50,432 nucleotides of DNA from a virus, in the IMG/VR virus record IMGVR_UViG_3300047388_000082, positions 1 through 50,432 of that record, one strand, 5' to 3'. Under the pieces are notes generated by a model. That model saw only the letters and a list, made by a program, of their open reading frames with translations, searched no databases and was not told where the DNA came from. Below are positions 29,693 to 37,654 of the stretch, piece after piece; within the stretch, counting starts at the first letter, position 1; every line of letters starts with the position of its first letter. Position numbers and translations under genes: made by a program.

Positions 29693-29702
29693 AAAGGAAC
29701 AC

Positions 29703-30125
29703 ATGCAGCACTACGAAGACCGCAGTTCCATGCAGGCACCAGGCCTGTGCTTCGTCTGCGAGACCGCCCCTCAGGCTGGCGTCGTGGACACTCTCCAGAA
29801 CTTCACGCCGGGGTTCCCCTCGAACCTCGACGGACGCAAGTACATCTGTGACGGCTGCGCTGCTGCGGCTGCTCAGGCTTGCGGCTTCTACTCGACCACT
29901 GAGGTCCAGGACGCTGAGGCTTCGGCCGAGGCTGCGACTGGCTCGCTCAACGCGGTCATCGACCACGTGACGAATGCGGTTGAGGCCTTCACCCGCGAGA
30001 CCCTTGAGGCTGTTGGCGCATCCAGTGCTCCGACTGTCCAGCCTGAGGTTGCTCCGGAGCCGGTCGTCGAGGCGCCTGTGGTTGAGGCTCCCGTCGCTGA
30101 GGCTCCTGTAGATCCGGCGGCGTAG
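29703..30125 (+). CDS. Zinc-binding protein with Pro/Val/Glu repeat tail, 140 aa
   Basis: The ATG follows AAAGGAACAC. Residues 17-20 (CFVC) and 50-53 (CDGC) form a zinc site. The Ala-rich helix is followed by a low-complexity tail of PVVEAPVVEAPVAEAP repeats, probably flexible. It sits between terminase and portal. Role unknown. Confidence 0.65.
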   Translation: MQHYEDRSSMQAPGLCFVCETAPQAGVVDTLQNFTPGFPSNLDGRKYICDGCAAAAAQACGFYSTTEVQDAEASAEAATGSLNAVIDHVTNAVEAFTRETLEAVGASSAPTVQPEVAPEPVVEAPVVEAPVAEAPVDPAA

Positions 30126-30127
30126 TC

Positions 30128-30463
30128 ATGGAGCCCGAGGCCTACGAGTTCATTCTCGGCTTCGGTAGCGCAACGACAACTGATACGAGCGCGCCCGTAC
30201 GTAAGGGGAAGAAACACCCCATCGGGTTCGCTCCGGCGAAGGGAGCCGATTGTTCGGTAGCGGACTCAAGTTCGAGCTCCTCGAAGCGCGGCTCGAAAAC
30301 AAGCGCCTCGAAGACAAGATCGAAGCGAAAGACAAAGACGCCGACTGGCAAACCCTCACGTACAAGCGAGGGGAAGACGCCTGGCGGAAAGACAACGACA
30401 GGTTCGCTCGGGAACTCGAGGCGACAAAGAACGCGCTCTCGAACGCTCAGGCCCAGGTCGTAG
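30128..30463 (+). CDS. Hypothetical protein, 111 aa, Ser/Lys-rich, overlapping the next gene
   Basis: The ATG lies two bases past the previous stop. The first 40 residues (MEPEAYEFILGFGSATTTD and on) look coding; the remainder is Ser/Lys/Arg/Thr-rich and overlaps the coiled-coil gene for 213 bases, so it may be a shadow kept open by bias. It might be a basic DNA-binding tail. Low certainty over its true extent. Confidence 0.4.
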   Translation: MEPEAYEFILGFGSATTTDTSAPVRKGKKHPIGFAPAKGADCSVADSSSSSSKRGSKTSASKTRSKRKTKTPTGKPSRTSEGKTPGGKTTTGSLGNSRRQRTRSRTLRPRS

Positions 30464-30696
30464 AGCTCGACAAGAAGAACGCTGTCCTGCTGGAGCGGTT
30501 GGACATTCTCGCCAACCACTTCCCGACGCAGACCACCCAGGCCTTCAACTCCCCCGAGGAGCTCGAGGACGCGGAGTGGGCGCTGCGCAACGGACAGATC
30601 GACGCAAGCGAGTTCGAGGAGATCCTCGCATCAGCGGGGGCCCTCAACGCAGAGATTGCTTTCGACACCTCTGCGATCCCACGAATCGGAAGCTAA
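30250..30696 (+). CDS. Coiled-coil protein, 148 aa
   Basis: The TTG start follows AAGGGAG. Residues 8-95 are a long coiled coil (LLEARLENKRLEDKIEAKDK through VVELDKKNAVLLERLD), then an acidic C-terminal part. It lies directly before the portal gene. It could be a head-assembly or portal-associated factor; no family is recognised. Confidence 0.65.
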   Translation: MFGSGLKFELLEARLENKRLEDKIEAKDKDADWQTLTYKRGEDAWRKDNDRFARELEATKNALSNAQAQVVELDKKNAVLLERLDILANHFPTQTTQAFNSPEELEDAEWALRNGQIDASEFEEILASAGALNAEIAFDTSAIPRIGS

Positions 30697-30710
30697 GGAG
30701 GTGACGCGCT

Positions 30711-33188
30711 TTGTCGGAAATGGCTCAAGCAGCCGCTACCAACGCGGGTAACAAGCCCGCTTCCCAGTTGAAGACCGCGAGCGACCTCGTAGCCAAGATC
30801 GACAAGCTCCGGCAATCGCGTCAGACCCTCGACAACCAGTGGAAGCTGAACCTGGCCTTCTACAAGGGCCGGCAGTACAGCTACTTCAACCGGACCTCCC
30901 GCCAGATCCAGACGCTCCCGACCGATGACGGGGATAAGCCACGCTACCGCGTAAGGCTCGTCTCCAACCAGATCATCACGGGGTCGCACTCACTCCTTTC
31001 CAAGTTCACCAAGACCAAGCCGGTCATCACGGCGACTCCTGGCTCGGGTTCACAGTCCGACGTCAAGGCAGCCCAGATGGCGGAGCGGCTCATGGAGTTC
31101 TGGTGGGACGAGTTCCGCCTCGACGACAAGCTCGAGGAGGCGCTGCTCTGGTCGATCATCACCGGGCAGGGCTACTGGAAGGTCTCGTGGGACCCCAACG
31201 CCAACAAGCAGATGAGGTTCCTGCTCGACCCGCAGGGCAACCCGGTCATCGACGACTCCATGAAGACGGAGTTCATGGCCCAGTTGAAAGAGGCGGGCAT
31301 CGAGGCCCAGGAGAAGGTCGTCAACCTCGGTGACATCCGAGTGGAGGCGATCTCCCCGTTCGACGTTTACCTCGACCCGACTGCTAAGCACTTCGAGGAT
31401 TGCAAGTACGTCATCTGCGTTCACAGTCTAGAACCGGATGAGATCAAGGCACGGTGGGGCGTTGACGTCACCTCCGATGCGCTGGTCTCCGAGCCGGACG
31501 CTTCGGTCCCCTATGAGACCGGACAGCAGGGCGAGAAGACAGTCCGCAAGGTCTACATCGGCTACTTCCTTCCGACCGCCTCGAACAAGAACGGGCGGTA
31601 CGTGGTCTTCGTCAAGGATCCGAATCAGATCCTCGAGGACAAGAAGTGGGCGGACGTCTACCCCATCAACAAGCTGCCGATCGTCAAGTTCCCCGGTCTT
31701 CGTAACCCCGGTCAGATCTATGACGGGTCTTTCGTGGAGCAGGCGATCCCTCTCCAGAAGGAGCTCAACCGCACGCTCTCACAGATCGTGGAGTGGAAGA
31801 ACCTGACCATCAGGCCGCGCGTGTGGGCACCGACAGGATCTCTCCGGACCCGCATCACGAGCGAGCCGGGAATCGTCTACGAGTACAACCCGATCGCAGG
31901 ACTCAAGCCTGAGGTCGAACAGCCTAAGCCGATCCCGCCCTACATCTTCGAGCACTTGACGGAGATCAGCGGCCGGATTAAGGAGATCTTCGCACTGACG
32001 GAAGTCTCCGAAGGCACCGTGCCCCCGAACGTTGAGGCGGGCATCGCGATCGACCTTCTGCAGGAGTTGAGTGCAGACAGGTTGGCTCCGACGATCAAGC
32101 TGATCGAGAAGAGTCTAGCGGCGGCGGGGCAGTTGATGCTCTCGCTCGCACAGACCTACTACATCGAACCTCGCTTCCTCAAGATCAGAGGATCAGGCGG
32201 GGCGACACAGGTACAGAAGTTCACGCAGGCTGACATCGAGGGTGGCACATCCATCAGCGTGGAGACCGGCTCAGGCCTCCCGCGCACTCGAGCTGGTCGG
32301 CAGGCGCAGATCATGAACTTCATCGACAAGGGAATCATCCCGCCGGACAAGGCGTGGAAGTACATCGACATCGCGGACCTCAAGGGACTTGCGGCGCAGT
32401 ATGCGGCCGACGAGGACCAGGCGTACCGCGAGATCGAGAAGCTGATTACAGGCGAGCCCGTCAACCCGATGGCCGTCGCCGACGCTGAGCAGGCATTGCA
32501 GCAAGGGAAGAATCCGGATACCGGGCAGCCGCTCGGACCGCAGGACAACCCGCAGCAGATCCTCCAGAAGGCGTCACTGCAACCGCTGATCGGTGAGAAC
32601 TACGACGTTCACCTCGACGTCCTGTCCTTCTTCATGAAGGGCGTGGAGTTCGAGGCGCTGGACATTCAGATCAAGCAGGCGATGATCCAGCACTGGGAGC
32701 TCACGCTCCAGGCGAAGTTGGCACTGCCCGGTCCTCTTGAGGCTGGCAAGGTCAACACGAACGTTCAGATCAAGGCGACGATGGGTCCGACAGTGGCTTC
32801 CAAGCTGCTCACCCGTCAGGGCATCATGGTTACTCCGGAGGAGGCTTCCGAGCCGCCGCTTGAGACCTGGGTGTCTGACAGTGTGGACGACCCCGATGCA
32901 GATGCGACTGGTCCGGGCGAGGAAGGTAACAACCTCGCCCAGGCCGCTCAGGTCATGCTCAAGGCGCAGACTGACCAGGCGACTGCTTCATTGGCTGCAC
33001 AGCAGAACAAGCAGCAGCACGAGCAGAGTCTAGATGTAACTGCCCAGAAGGCAGGACAGGACGCTCAGCTCCATCAACAGAAGATGGCTCACGCTGAGGA
33101 GCTGCATCAGCAGTCGCTAGCCCTTGCCGCGAAGAAGACGAAAGAGTCTTCCTTCAAACCCCAGCCGAAGAAAACAGGAGCGAAGTAA
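30711..33188 (+). CDS. Portal protein (podovirus/P22-like size)
   Basis: This 825-residue protein starts at a TTG after AAGGAGGTG. The N-terminal region (KIDKLRQSRQTLDNQWKLNL, YFNRTSRQIQTLP, VRLVSNQI) and later IVKFPGLRNPGQIYDGSFVE with LQKELNRTLSQIVEWKNLTI are typical of large portal proteins that form the dodecameric DNA entry ring. The C terminus is a Gln/Ala/Lys-rich helix and tail (AAQQNKQQHEQSLD), resembling the barrel helix of P22-type portals. Three AGTCTAG copies are present. It follows terminase and precedes scaffold and capsid genes. Confidence 0.9.
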   Translation: MSEMAQAAATNAGNKPASQLKTASDLVAKIDKLRQSRQTLDNQWKLNLAFYKGRQYSYFNRTSRQIQTLPTDDGDKPRYRVRLVSNQIITGSHSLLSKFTKTKPVITATPGSGSQSDVKAAQMAERLMEFWWDEFRLDDKLEEALLWSIITGQGYWKVSWDPNANKQMRFLLDPQGNPVIDDSMKTEFMAQLKEAGIEAQEKVVNLGDIRVEAISPFDVYLDPTAKHFEDCKYVICVHSLEPDEIKARWGVDVTSDALVSEPDASVPYETGQQGEKTVRKVYIGYFLPTASNKNGRYVVFVKDPNQILEDKKWADVYPINKLPIVKFPGLRNPGQIYDGSFVEQAIPLQKELNRTLSQIVEWKNLTIRPRVWAPTGSLRTRITSEPGIVYEYNPIAGLKPEVEQPKPIPPYIFEHLTEISGRIKEIFALTEVSEGTVPPNVEAGIAIDLLQELSADRLAPTIKLIEKSLAAAGQLMLSLAQTYYIEPRFLKIRGSGGATQVQKFTQADIEGGTSISVETGSGLPRTRAGRQAQIMNFIDKGIIPPDKAWKYIDIADLKGLAAQYAADEDQAYREIEKLITGEPVNPMAVADAEQALQQGKNPDTGQPLGPQDNPQQILQKASLQPLIGENYDVHLDVLSFFMKGVEFEALDIQIKQAMIQHWELTLQAKLALPGPLEAGKVNTNVQIKATMGPTVASKLLTRQGIMVTPEEASEPPLETWVSDSVDDPDADATGPGEEGNNLAQAAQVMLKAQTDQATASLAAQQNKQQHEQSLDVTAQKAGQDAQLHQQKMAHAEELHQQSLALAAKKTKESSFKPQPKKTGAK

Positions 33189-33331
33189 TGCCAGACAGAT
33201 CGGCACTTCTCCGCACCCTTCTGATCCAAAGTAAGAAGGCGCAGGAAGAAAGAGATGCCAAGAAGTACGGAGTCATGACCTCTCCTCGTTTGCCGAGGAA
33301 GCCTGGCTTCGGTACTAGCGGAAAGTCGTAA
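33188..33331 (+). CDS. Small basic protein, 47 aa
   Basis: The ATG overlaps the portal stop (TAATG), and the stop abuts the GTG of the next gene. The product (MPDRSALLRTLLIQSKKAQE onward) is basic and helical with a Gly-rich end. It is supported mainly by its tight fit between genes. Function unknown. Confidence 0.55.
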   Translation: MPDRSALLRTLLIQSKKAQEERDAKKYGVMTSPRLPRKPGFGTSGKS

Positions 33332-33865
33332 GTGGCACAGCGCCGGGTCTACACAGATGCGGACAAGGCCCGTATCAAGATCCTCCTCGACGCTAACGCG
33401 GGCAACATCAAGAGGACGGCACGTGAGACGGGCGTTGCAATAGCCACCATCCGCTCTTGGCGCGACAAGTGGGAAAAGGAGGGCCTTCCGGCAGCAGTCG
33501 CGGAGGTCCTTCCCGCTGTCCAAGCAGAGATTGCTGAGAACATCAACCGAGTCCGAGACAAGCTCCTCATCATCATCGAGGAGAAGGCTGACCGCCGCGA
33601 CATCAACACCCGCGACGCGATCATGGGCTTCGGCGTTCTCACAGACAAGTCCCGCCTTATCGAAGGTAAGGCGACCTCCCGAACGGAGCACGAAGGTGCT
33701 GCTGGGAGTCTTCCCGTGGAACAGGTCCGCGAACTCTTCGCCGGATTTGCCCAGGGGATTGTTGAGGCGGCTGTCCAACGTGATGCCGCAATCTCCTCTG
33801 CCACAGAGGAAGAAACCATAGACGCTGAGTGGAGTGAACAAGCCATCCCGGCACTCACCCCTTAG
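33332..33865 (+). CDS. terS: Putative terminase small subunit
   Basis: In this 177-residue protein residues 8-50 (TDADKARIKILLDANAGNIK, then ARETGVAIATIRSWRDKW) are a helix-turn-helix of the kind used by small terminases to bind the packaging site. A helical region that could oligomerise follows (AEIAENINRVRDKLLIIIEE). The acidic C terminus may contact the large subunit. Its placement after the portal rather than before terL is unusual but occurs. A phage transcription factor is the alternative. Confidence 0.65.
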   Translation: MAQRRVYTDADKARIKILLDANAGNIKRTARETGVAIATIRSWRDKWEKEGLPAAVAEVLPAVQAEIAENINRVRDKLLIIIEEKADRRDINTRDAIMGFGVLTDKSRLIEGKATSRTEHEGAAGSLPVEQVRELFAGFAQGIVEAAVQRDAAISSATEEETIDAEWSEQAIPALTP

Positions 33866-33885
33866 CTCGTTCAAGGAGGAACACC

Positions 33886-34755
33886 TTGTCAGAAATGACA
33901 TTCGACGACGCGTCGGCAGCACTTTCGGCGGCAGCGAACGCACCCGAGCCTGGGTCCGCTCCTGCTCCGGAAACAAGCACGCCGGCACCCGTCACCCCTG
34001 AGGTTGATGCAGGAACAACCGAGACACCGGACTCCTTCACAAACATCGACCCGAACCTGCTGCCCCCGGAGCTGCAAGCGCAGTACCGGAACATGCAGGC
34101 TGACTTCACCCGCAAGTCGCAGGAGATCGCAGAGACTCGAAAGGCCTTCGATGGTCTCGATCCTGAGCGGGCACGTCAAAGCGTTGAGTTCATCAACGCG
34201 CTCGAGACGGATCCCAACTTCGTTCTCTCCGTGCACGGCCAGTTGACTGAGGCACTGCAGGCTGCGGGCTACTCGCCCGAGCAGGCTGCCCAGGTTGCAG
34301 CTGAGACCATCACGGAAGAGGCGCCGAGTCTAGGCGCTGATGAGGACTACGTGGATCCGGCTATCTCGGGTCTGTCAGCGGAGCTGAACGAGCTCAAGGC
34401 TTGGAAGGAACAGCAGGAGGCGGAGCGGTACGAGCAGAACCTCGCTTCCCACCTGCAGCGGCAGGAGATGGGTATCCGCGCAGCGGACCCCACGCTCTCT
34501 GAACCGGAGATCGACCGCATCTACGAGCTCGCGTTTGCTCACGGCGGCAACCTCGAAGCGGCACACAAGTCGTACTCGGCTTGGAAGTCGGACGTGGTTG
34601 GCGCGTACGTGAACGCCAAGAGCACGCAGGCCAGCGGTGCCGGAGTCCCCGACTCAACAGGGTTCTCCAACGACACTCCCCCGCGTTTCGCAAGTCTTGA
34701 TGAGGCGGACAAGGCTGCTAAGCAGCACCTCGCCAACATTCTCGCCGGCTCCTAG
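33886..34755 (+). CDS. Scaffolding protein
   Basis: The TTG start follows AAGGAGGAACACC. The 289-residue protein is acidic, with a Pro/Thr-rich N terminus, then long helices (LQAQYRNMQADFTRKSQEIA, ELNELKAWKEQQEAERYEQN) and lies directly before the major capsid gene, the classic position and composition of scaffolds. It should direct procapsid assembly and leave before maturation. One AGTCTAG is read Ser-Leu. Confidence 0.8.
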   Translation: MSEMTFDDASAALSAAANAPEPGSAPAPETSTPAPVTPEVDAGTTETPDSFTNIDPNLLPPELQAQYRNMQADFTRKSQEIAETRKAFDGLDPERARQSVEFINALETDPNFVLSVHGQLTEALQAAGYSPEQAAQVAAETITEEAPSLGADEDYVDPAISGLSAELNELKAWKEQQEAERYEQNLASHLQRQEMGIRAADPTLSEPEIDRIYELAFAHGGNLEAAHKSYSAWKSDVVGAYVNAKSTQASGAGVPDSTGFSNDTPPRFASLDEADKAAKQHLANILAGS

Positions 34756-34781
34756 ATCTCATCTACCTCTAGGGAGCTGAA

Positions 34782-36011
34782 ATGGCTGTAGGGGCGTCAA
34801 TCGCCACCCTCGGCAGCATCCTCAAGGAGTTCTACCTCCCGCCTGTCGTGGAGCAGCTGAACAACGAGCTGCTTCTCTTCACGCGGCTGGAGAAGTCCAG
34901 TGAAGAGCTGCGGGGAATCGAGGCATACGTGCCTCTCCACACCACGCGTTCGGGCGGAATTGGTCCGGCTGCTGATGGTGTTGCACTTCCGGCTGCAGGG
35001 TCGCAGGCCTACAACAAGGCCGTCTACGACCTCAAGCCGCAGTACGGCCGTCTGCGCGTGACGGGTCTCGCAATGGAGAAGACCGCGAAGGACAGCGGTG
35101 CATTCCTGCAGGCCCTCAAGGGCGAGATCGACGGACTTCGGTCCGACCTTCGTCGCGACCTTGCTCGCCAGACCTACGGTGATGGCACCGGCAACATCGC
35201 CCAGTGCGGTGTGACGTCGGCGGCCAACATCGTCGTCCTGAACAACAAGGAAGCGATCCGCAAGGGCTGGATCTACATCGGCATGGTGGTCGACATCGGT
35301 ACCGTCGCTGACGGTCGCGCAATCGCGACTGCACGCAACGTGACCGACGTCTCGGTCGCCAACACCACGATCACGATCGACGGTGCAGTGGTTACGACCA
35401 CGGGTTCGCACTTCGTCTCGCGTTCGGGTGCCGAGCTCGCGACTACGGGTGGCGCTGTCGCTGCCGGTGAAATCGGTGGGCTCCAGCTGCTCGTTTCGGC
35501 TGCTGCCAACACGGTCGGCGGGATCAACGCCGCTGGTGCTGGTAACGGCTTCTGGGACAACCTGCGCGACACCACCACGTCGACCCTGACGTCGGACGCG
35601 CTGGTCCAGAACATGAACCAGGTCAACATCGCAGGTGGCGATCTCTCTCTGATGATCTCCTCCTACGGTATGCAGCGCAAGCTGTTCGGGCTGCTGCAGT
35701 CGCAGGTCCGGTACGTCGATCCGATGACGATCGAGGGTGGCTTCAAGACCCTTGACTTCAACGGCAAGCCGTTCACCGCTGACCGCGATGCCCCGTTCGG
35801 CAAGATCTACCTGCTGGACGAGAGCAAGATCAAGGTCTTCCGCAACCAGGACTGGCACTTCCTGGAGGAGGACGGCGACGTGCTCAAGTGGGTTGTCGGC
35901 TTCGACGCATGGGAGGCTGTGCTCGCGCAGTACGTGAACTTCGGTATCACGAGGCGCAACACGCAGCTGGTCATGACGAACCTGGCCGGTGACGACCCGA
36001 ACGGCTTCTAA
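34782..36011 (+). CDS. Major capsid protein
   Basis: This 409-residue protein is likely of HK97 fold. The N-terminal arm (ILKEFYLPPVVEQLNNELLL), E-loop-like RSGGIGPAADGVALPAAGSQ, spine helix (KEAIRKGWIYIG region) and C-terminal IKVFRNQDWHFLEEDGDVLK follow the order of coats in podovirus-like actinophages. It is preceded by the scaffold gene and followed by a strong hairpin terminator, consistent with high expression. It has no AGTCTAG at all, notable for such a long gene. Confidence 0.85.
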   Translation: MAVGASIATLGSILKEFYLPPVVEQLNNELLLFTRLEKSSEELRGIEAYVPLHTTRSGGIGPAADGVALPAAGSQAYNKAVYDLKPQYGRLRVTGLAMEKTAKDSGAFLQALKGEIDGLRSDLRRDLARQTYGDGTGNIAQCGVTSAANIVVLNNKEAIRKGWIYIGMVVDIGTVADGRAIATARNVTDVSVANTTITIDGAVVTTTGSHFVSRSGAELATTGGAVAAGEIGGLQLLVSAAANTVGGINAAGAGNGFWDNLRDTTTSTLTSDALVQNMNQVNIAGGDLSLMISSYGMQRKLFGLLQSQVRYVDPMTIEGGFKTLDFNGKPFTADRDAPFGKIYLLDESKIKVFRNQDWHFLEEDGDVLKWVVGFDAWEAVLAQYVNFGITRRNTQLVMTNLAGDDPNGF

Positions 36012-36039
36012 GCCTAGCTTAGAGATCGCTCAAGCCTCT

Positions 36040-36062
36040 GGGGGCGTGGCTCAAACGCCCCC
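36040..36062 (+). terminator. Hairpin after the major capsid gene
   Basis: GGGGGCGT pairs perfectly with ACGCCCCC around a 7-base loop, 28 bases past the capsid stop. Only scattered Ts follow, so it may be a partial terminator or mRNA stabiliser lowering downstream expression relative to capsid. Confidence 0.6.
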
Positions 36063-36083
36063 ACTCATCTTCTAAGGAGGGAA

Positions 36084-36524
36084 ATGCCAGCTGGTATCAG
36101 CAACATCTGGCTCCCTGGTCGTGGACTCACCGACCTTGCGGAGCGCAGGGCGGACGAGTTCGCACAGGAGTACGACGAGAACCTCCGCTTCGGACGCAAC
36201 GGGGACACAGGTCAGTACTGCGTCTTCCTGATCAGGCGCGGGCACGATCCGCTGCCGATCCTGGGCTTCGATGAAGTCCCGTCCAACGACTACCTCGCTC
36301 GCAGGCTCTACCAGGCTGACGCCCAGAGGCGCGGCGAAGAGATCCTCGACGAGATGAATCGCTCCAACGAAAGTCTAGAGAACGCCGGTTTGACCGACGC
36401 GGATGACGCTGCCGGGACGCTGGCCGAAGGATTCGAGTGGCTGATGCGCACTCAAGGACAGACCTCGCACAAGCGCGAGTACATGGGCAACCGACGCAAG
36501 AACCAGATGGGAGGCTATTCGTGA
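36084..36524 (+). CDS. Hypothetical head-associated protein, 146 aa
   Basis: The ATG follows AAGGAGGG. It begins MPAGISNIWLPGRGLTDLAE, is charged and helical, and ends with a basic segment (KREYMGNRRKNQMGGYS). Its position between capsid and adaptor genes suggests head completion or connector function. One AGTCTAG lies at ESLENAG. Confidence 0.65.
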   Translation: MPAGISNIWLPGRGLTDLAERRADEFAQEYDENLRFGRNGDTGQYCVFLIRRGHDPLPILGFDEVPSNDYLARRLYQADAQRRGEEILDEMNRSNESLENAGLTDADDAAGTLAEGFEWLMRTQGQTSHKREYMGNRRKNQMGGYS

Positions 36525-36985
36525 TCGATCCTCGTATGCAGAAGTTGATCTCGGCCCTCTCAGGCGGGCGCGGAGGGGTTGGCGGTGTCAAGGGTGGTGT
36601 AGGCGGACGTGGTGGCGCTGGAGTTGGTAGCGGCCTGGGTTCGTATGGCGCTTCCTCTTCCCCGTACGGAGCAGGCGGCATGTTCTCAGCGCCCATCTCC
36701 TTCAACCCGTTCGGCGCACAGAGTGCTGCTGGCTTCCAGGGTTTGCTCGGTCCCTCACAGGGTGGCGGCGATGCCGCTGCTGCTGTAGCTACTCCCCCGA
36801 GTGTTGGCGGTGACCAGGCCCAGCCTGACGCCCCCGCAGCTCCTACCTTCTACGGTTCTGCAGGCGACGCGCAGCCGGCTTCTCCTTGGATGAGCCCGCC
36901 CGCAGCATCGCAGTCTGGTGGAGTACCGGGTCAGTCACCGCAGGACATCCTTGGTCGCATCCTGTCTATGGGTCGCCAGCTCTAA
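36521..36985 (+). CDS. Gly/Ala/Pro-rich low-complexity virion protein, 154 aa
   Basis: The GTG overlaps the previous TGA. After a short helix, residues 12-45 are nearly all Gly with Arg/Val/Ser (GGRGGVGGVKGGVGGRGGAG), and the rest is Ala/Pro/Ser-rich. Likely disordered. It overlaps the adaptor gene (TAATG). Function unknown. Confidence 0.65.
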   Translation: MIDPRMQKLISALSGGRGGVGGVKGGVGGRGGAGVGSGLGSYGASSSPYGAGGMFSAPISFNPFGAQSAAGFQGLLGPSQGGGDAAAAVATPPSVGGDQAQPDAPAAPTFYGSAGDAQPASPWMSPPAASQSGGVPGQSPQDILGRILSMGRQL

Positions 36986-37644
36986 TGGCGTCTCCCGCAG
37001 ACATCCTCTCGGAGATCGACGACCACGGGTTCGCCGACACGAGCTCGACCCGCAAGATGGGCGTCCTCAACGACACCATCGCGGACGTCTGCTCGAGGGA
37101 GCCTTGGCCTTTCCTGGAGAAGGAAGTGCTTCTAGCCTTCGACGGCCTCGTCGCTGCTCCGACCAACCTCCCCGCTGACTTCTCGAAAGTCCTCGGGATG
37201 CAGGACACGATCGCTAACCAGCCTGTTGCATTCGAGCGGTGGGAGATCGTCCGGAAGCGGTACGGGACCAACGTCACGAGTCTAGGCGTAGGCGGACCAA
37301 TCTACTACTACTTCACGGCAGGTCGCCCGCGCATCTATCCGGTGCCGTCTGTCACGCAGACGATCCAGATGGAGTACGTCAGTTACCACCCGACGGTTCT
37401 CCAGTCTGACCCGGAGGCATCGATCCTCATCCCCGCCCGCCACTCACGTGTGCTGGTGCTGGGGGCGCTCTACAAGCTCTACAGCATGGAAGACGATCCC
37501 GAGCTCTCGCAGGTCTTCGAGGCCGAGTACGAGAAGCGGATCGGAATGATGCGCGAGGACTTGATCCGCGTGCAGTACGACAGTCCCGATCACATCTACG
37601 TGACCGACGAGGACTACTACGACGACATGCCCTGGCTCTACTAG
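36985..37644 (+). CDS. Head-tail adaptor (T7 gp11 / P22 gp4-like)
   Basis: This 219-residue protein begins MASPADILSEIDDHGFADTS with KMGVLNDTIADVCSREPWPF, then YFTAGRPRIYPVPSVTQTIQ and a C-terminal helical pair (RVLVLGALYKLYSMEDDPEL). The order resembles tail-tubular A/adaptor proteins that bind under the portal. It is followed by a large protein in the place of tail-tubular B. One AGTCTAG (TSLGVGG). Confidence 0.7.
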   Translation: MASPADILSEIDDHGFADTSSTRKMGVLNDTIADVCSREPWPFLEKEVLLAFDGLVAAPTNLPADFSKVLGMQDTIANQPVAFERWEIVRKRYGTNVTSLGVGGPIYYYFTAGRPRIYPVPSVTQTIQMEYVSYHPTVLQSDPEASILIPARHSRVLVLGALYKLYSMEDDPELSQVFEAEYEKRIGMMREDLIRVQYDSPDHIYVTDEDYYDDMPWLY

Positions 37645-37654
37645 GAGGTGACAC

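Noticed and set aside
34797-35858. 353-residue minus-strand frame opposite the capsid gene
   Set aside because: The plus strand encodes a clear capsid protein; the antisense product is Arg/Asp-rich with no domain.
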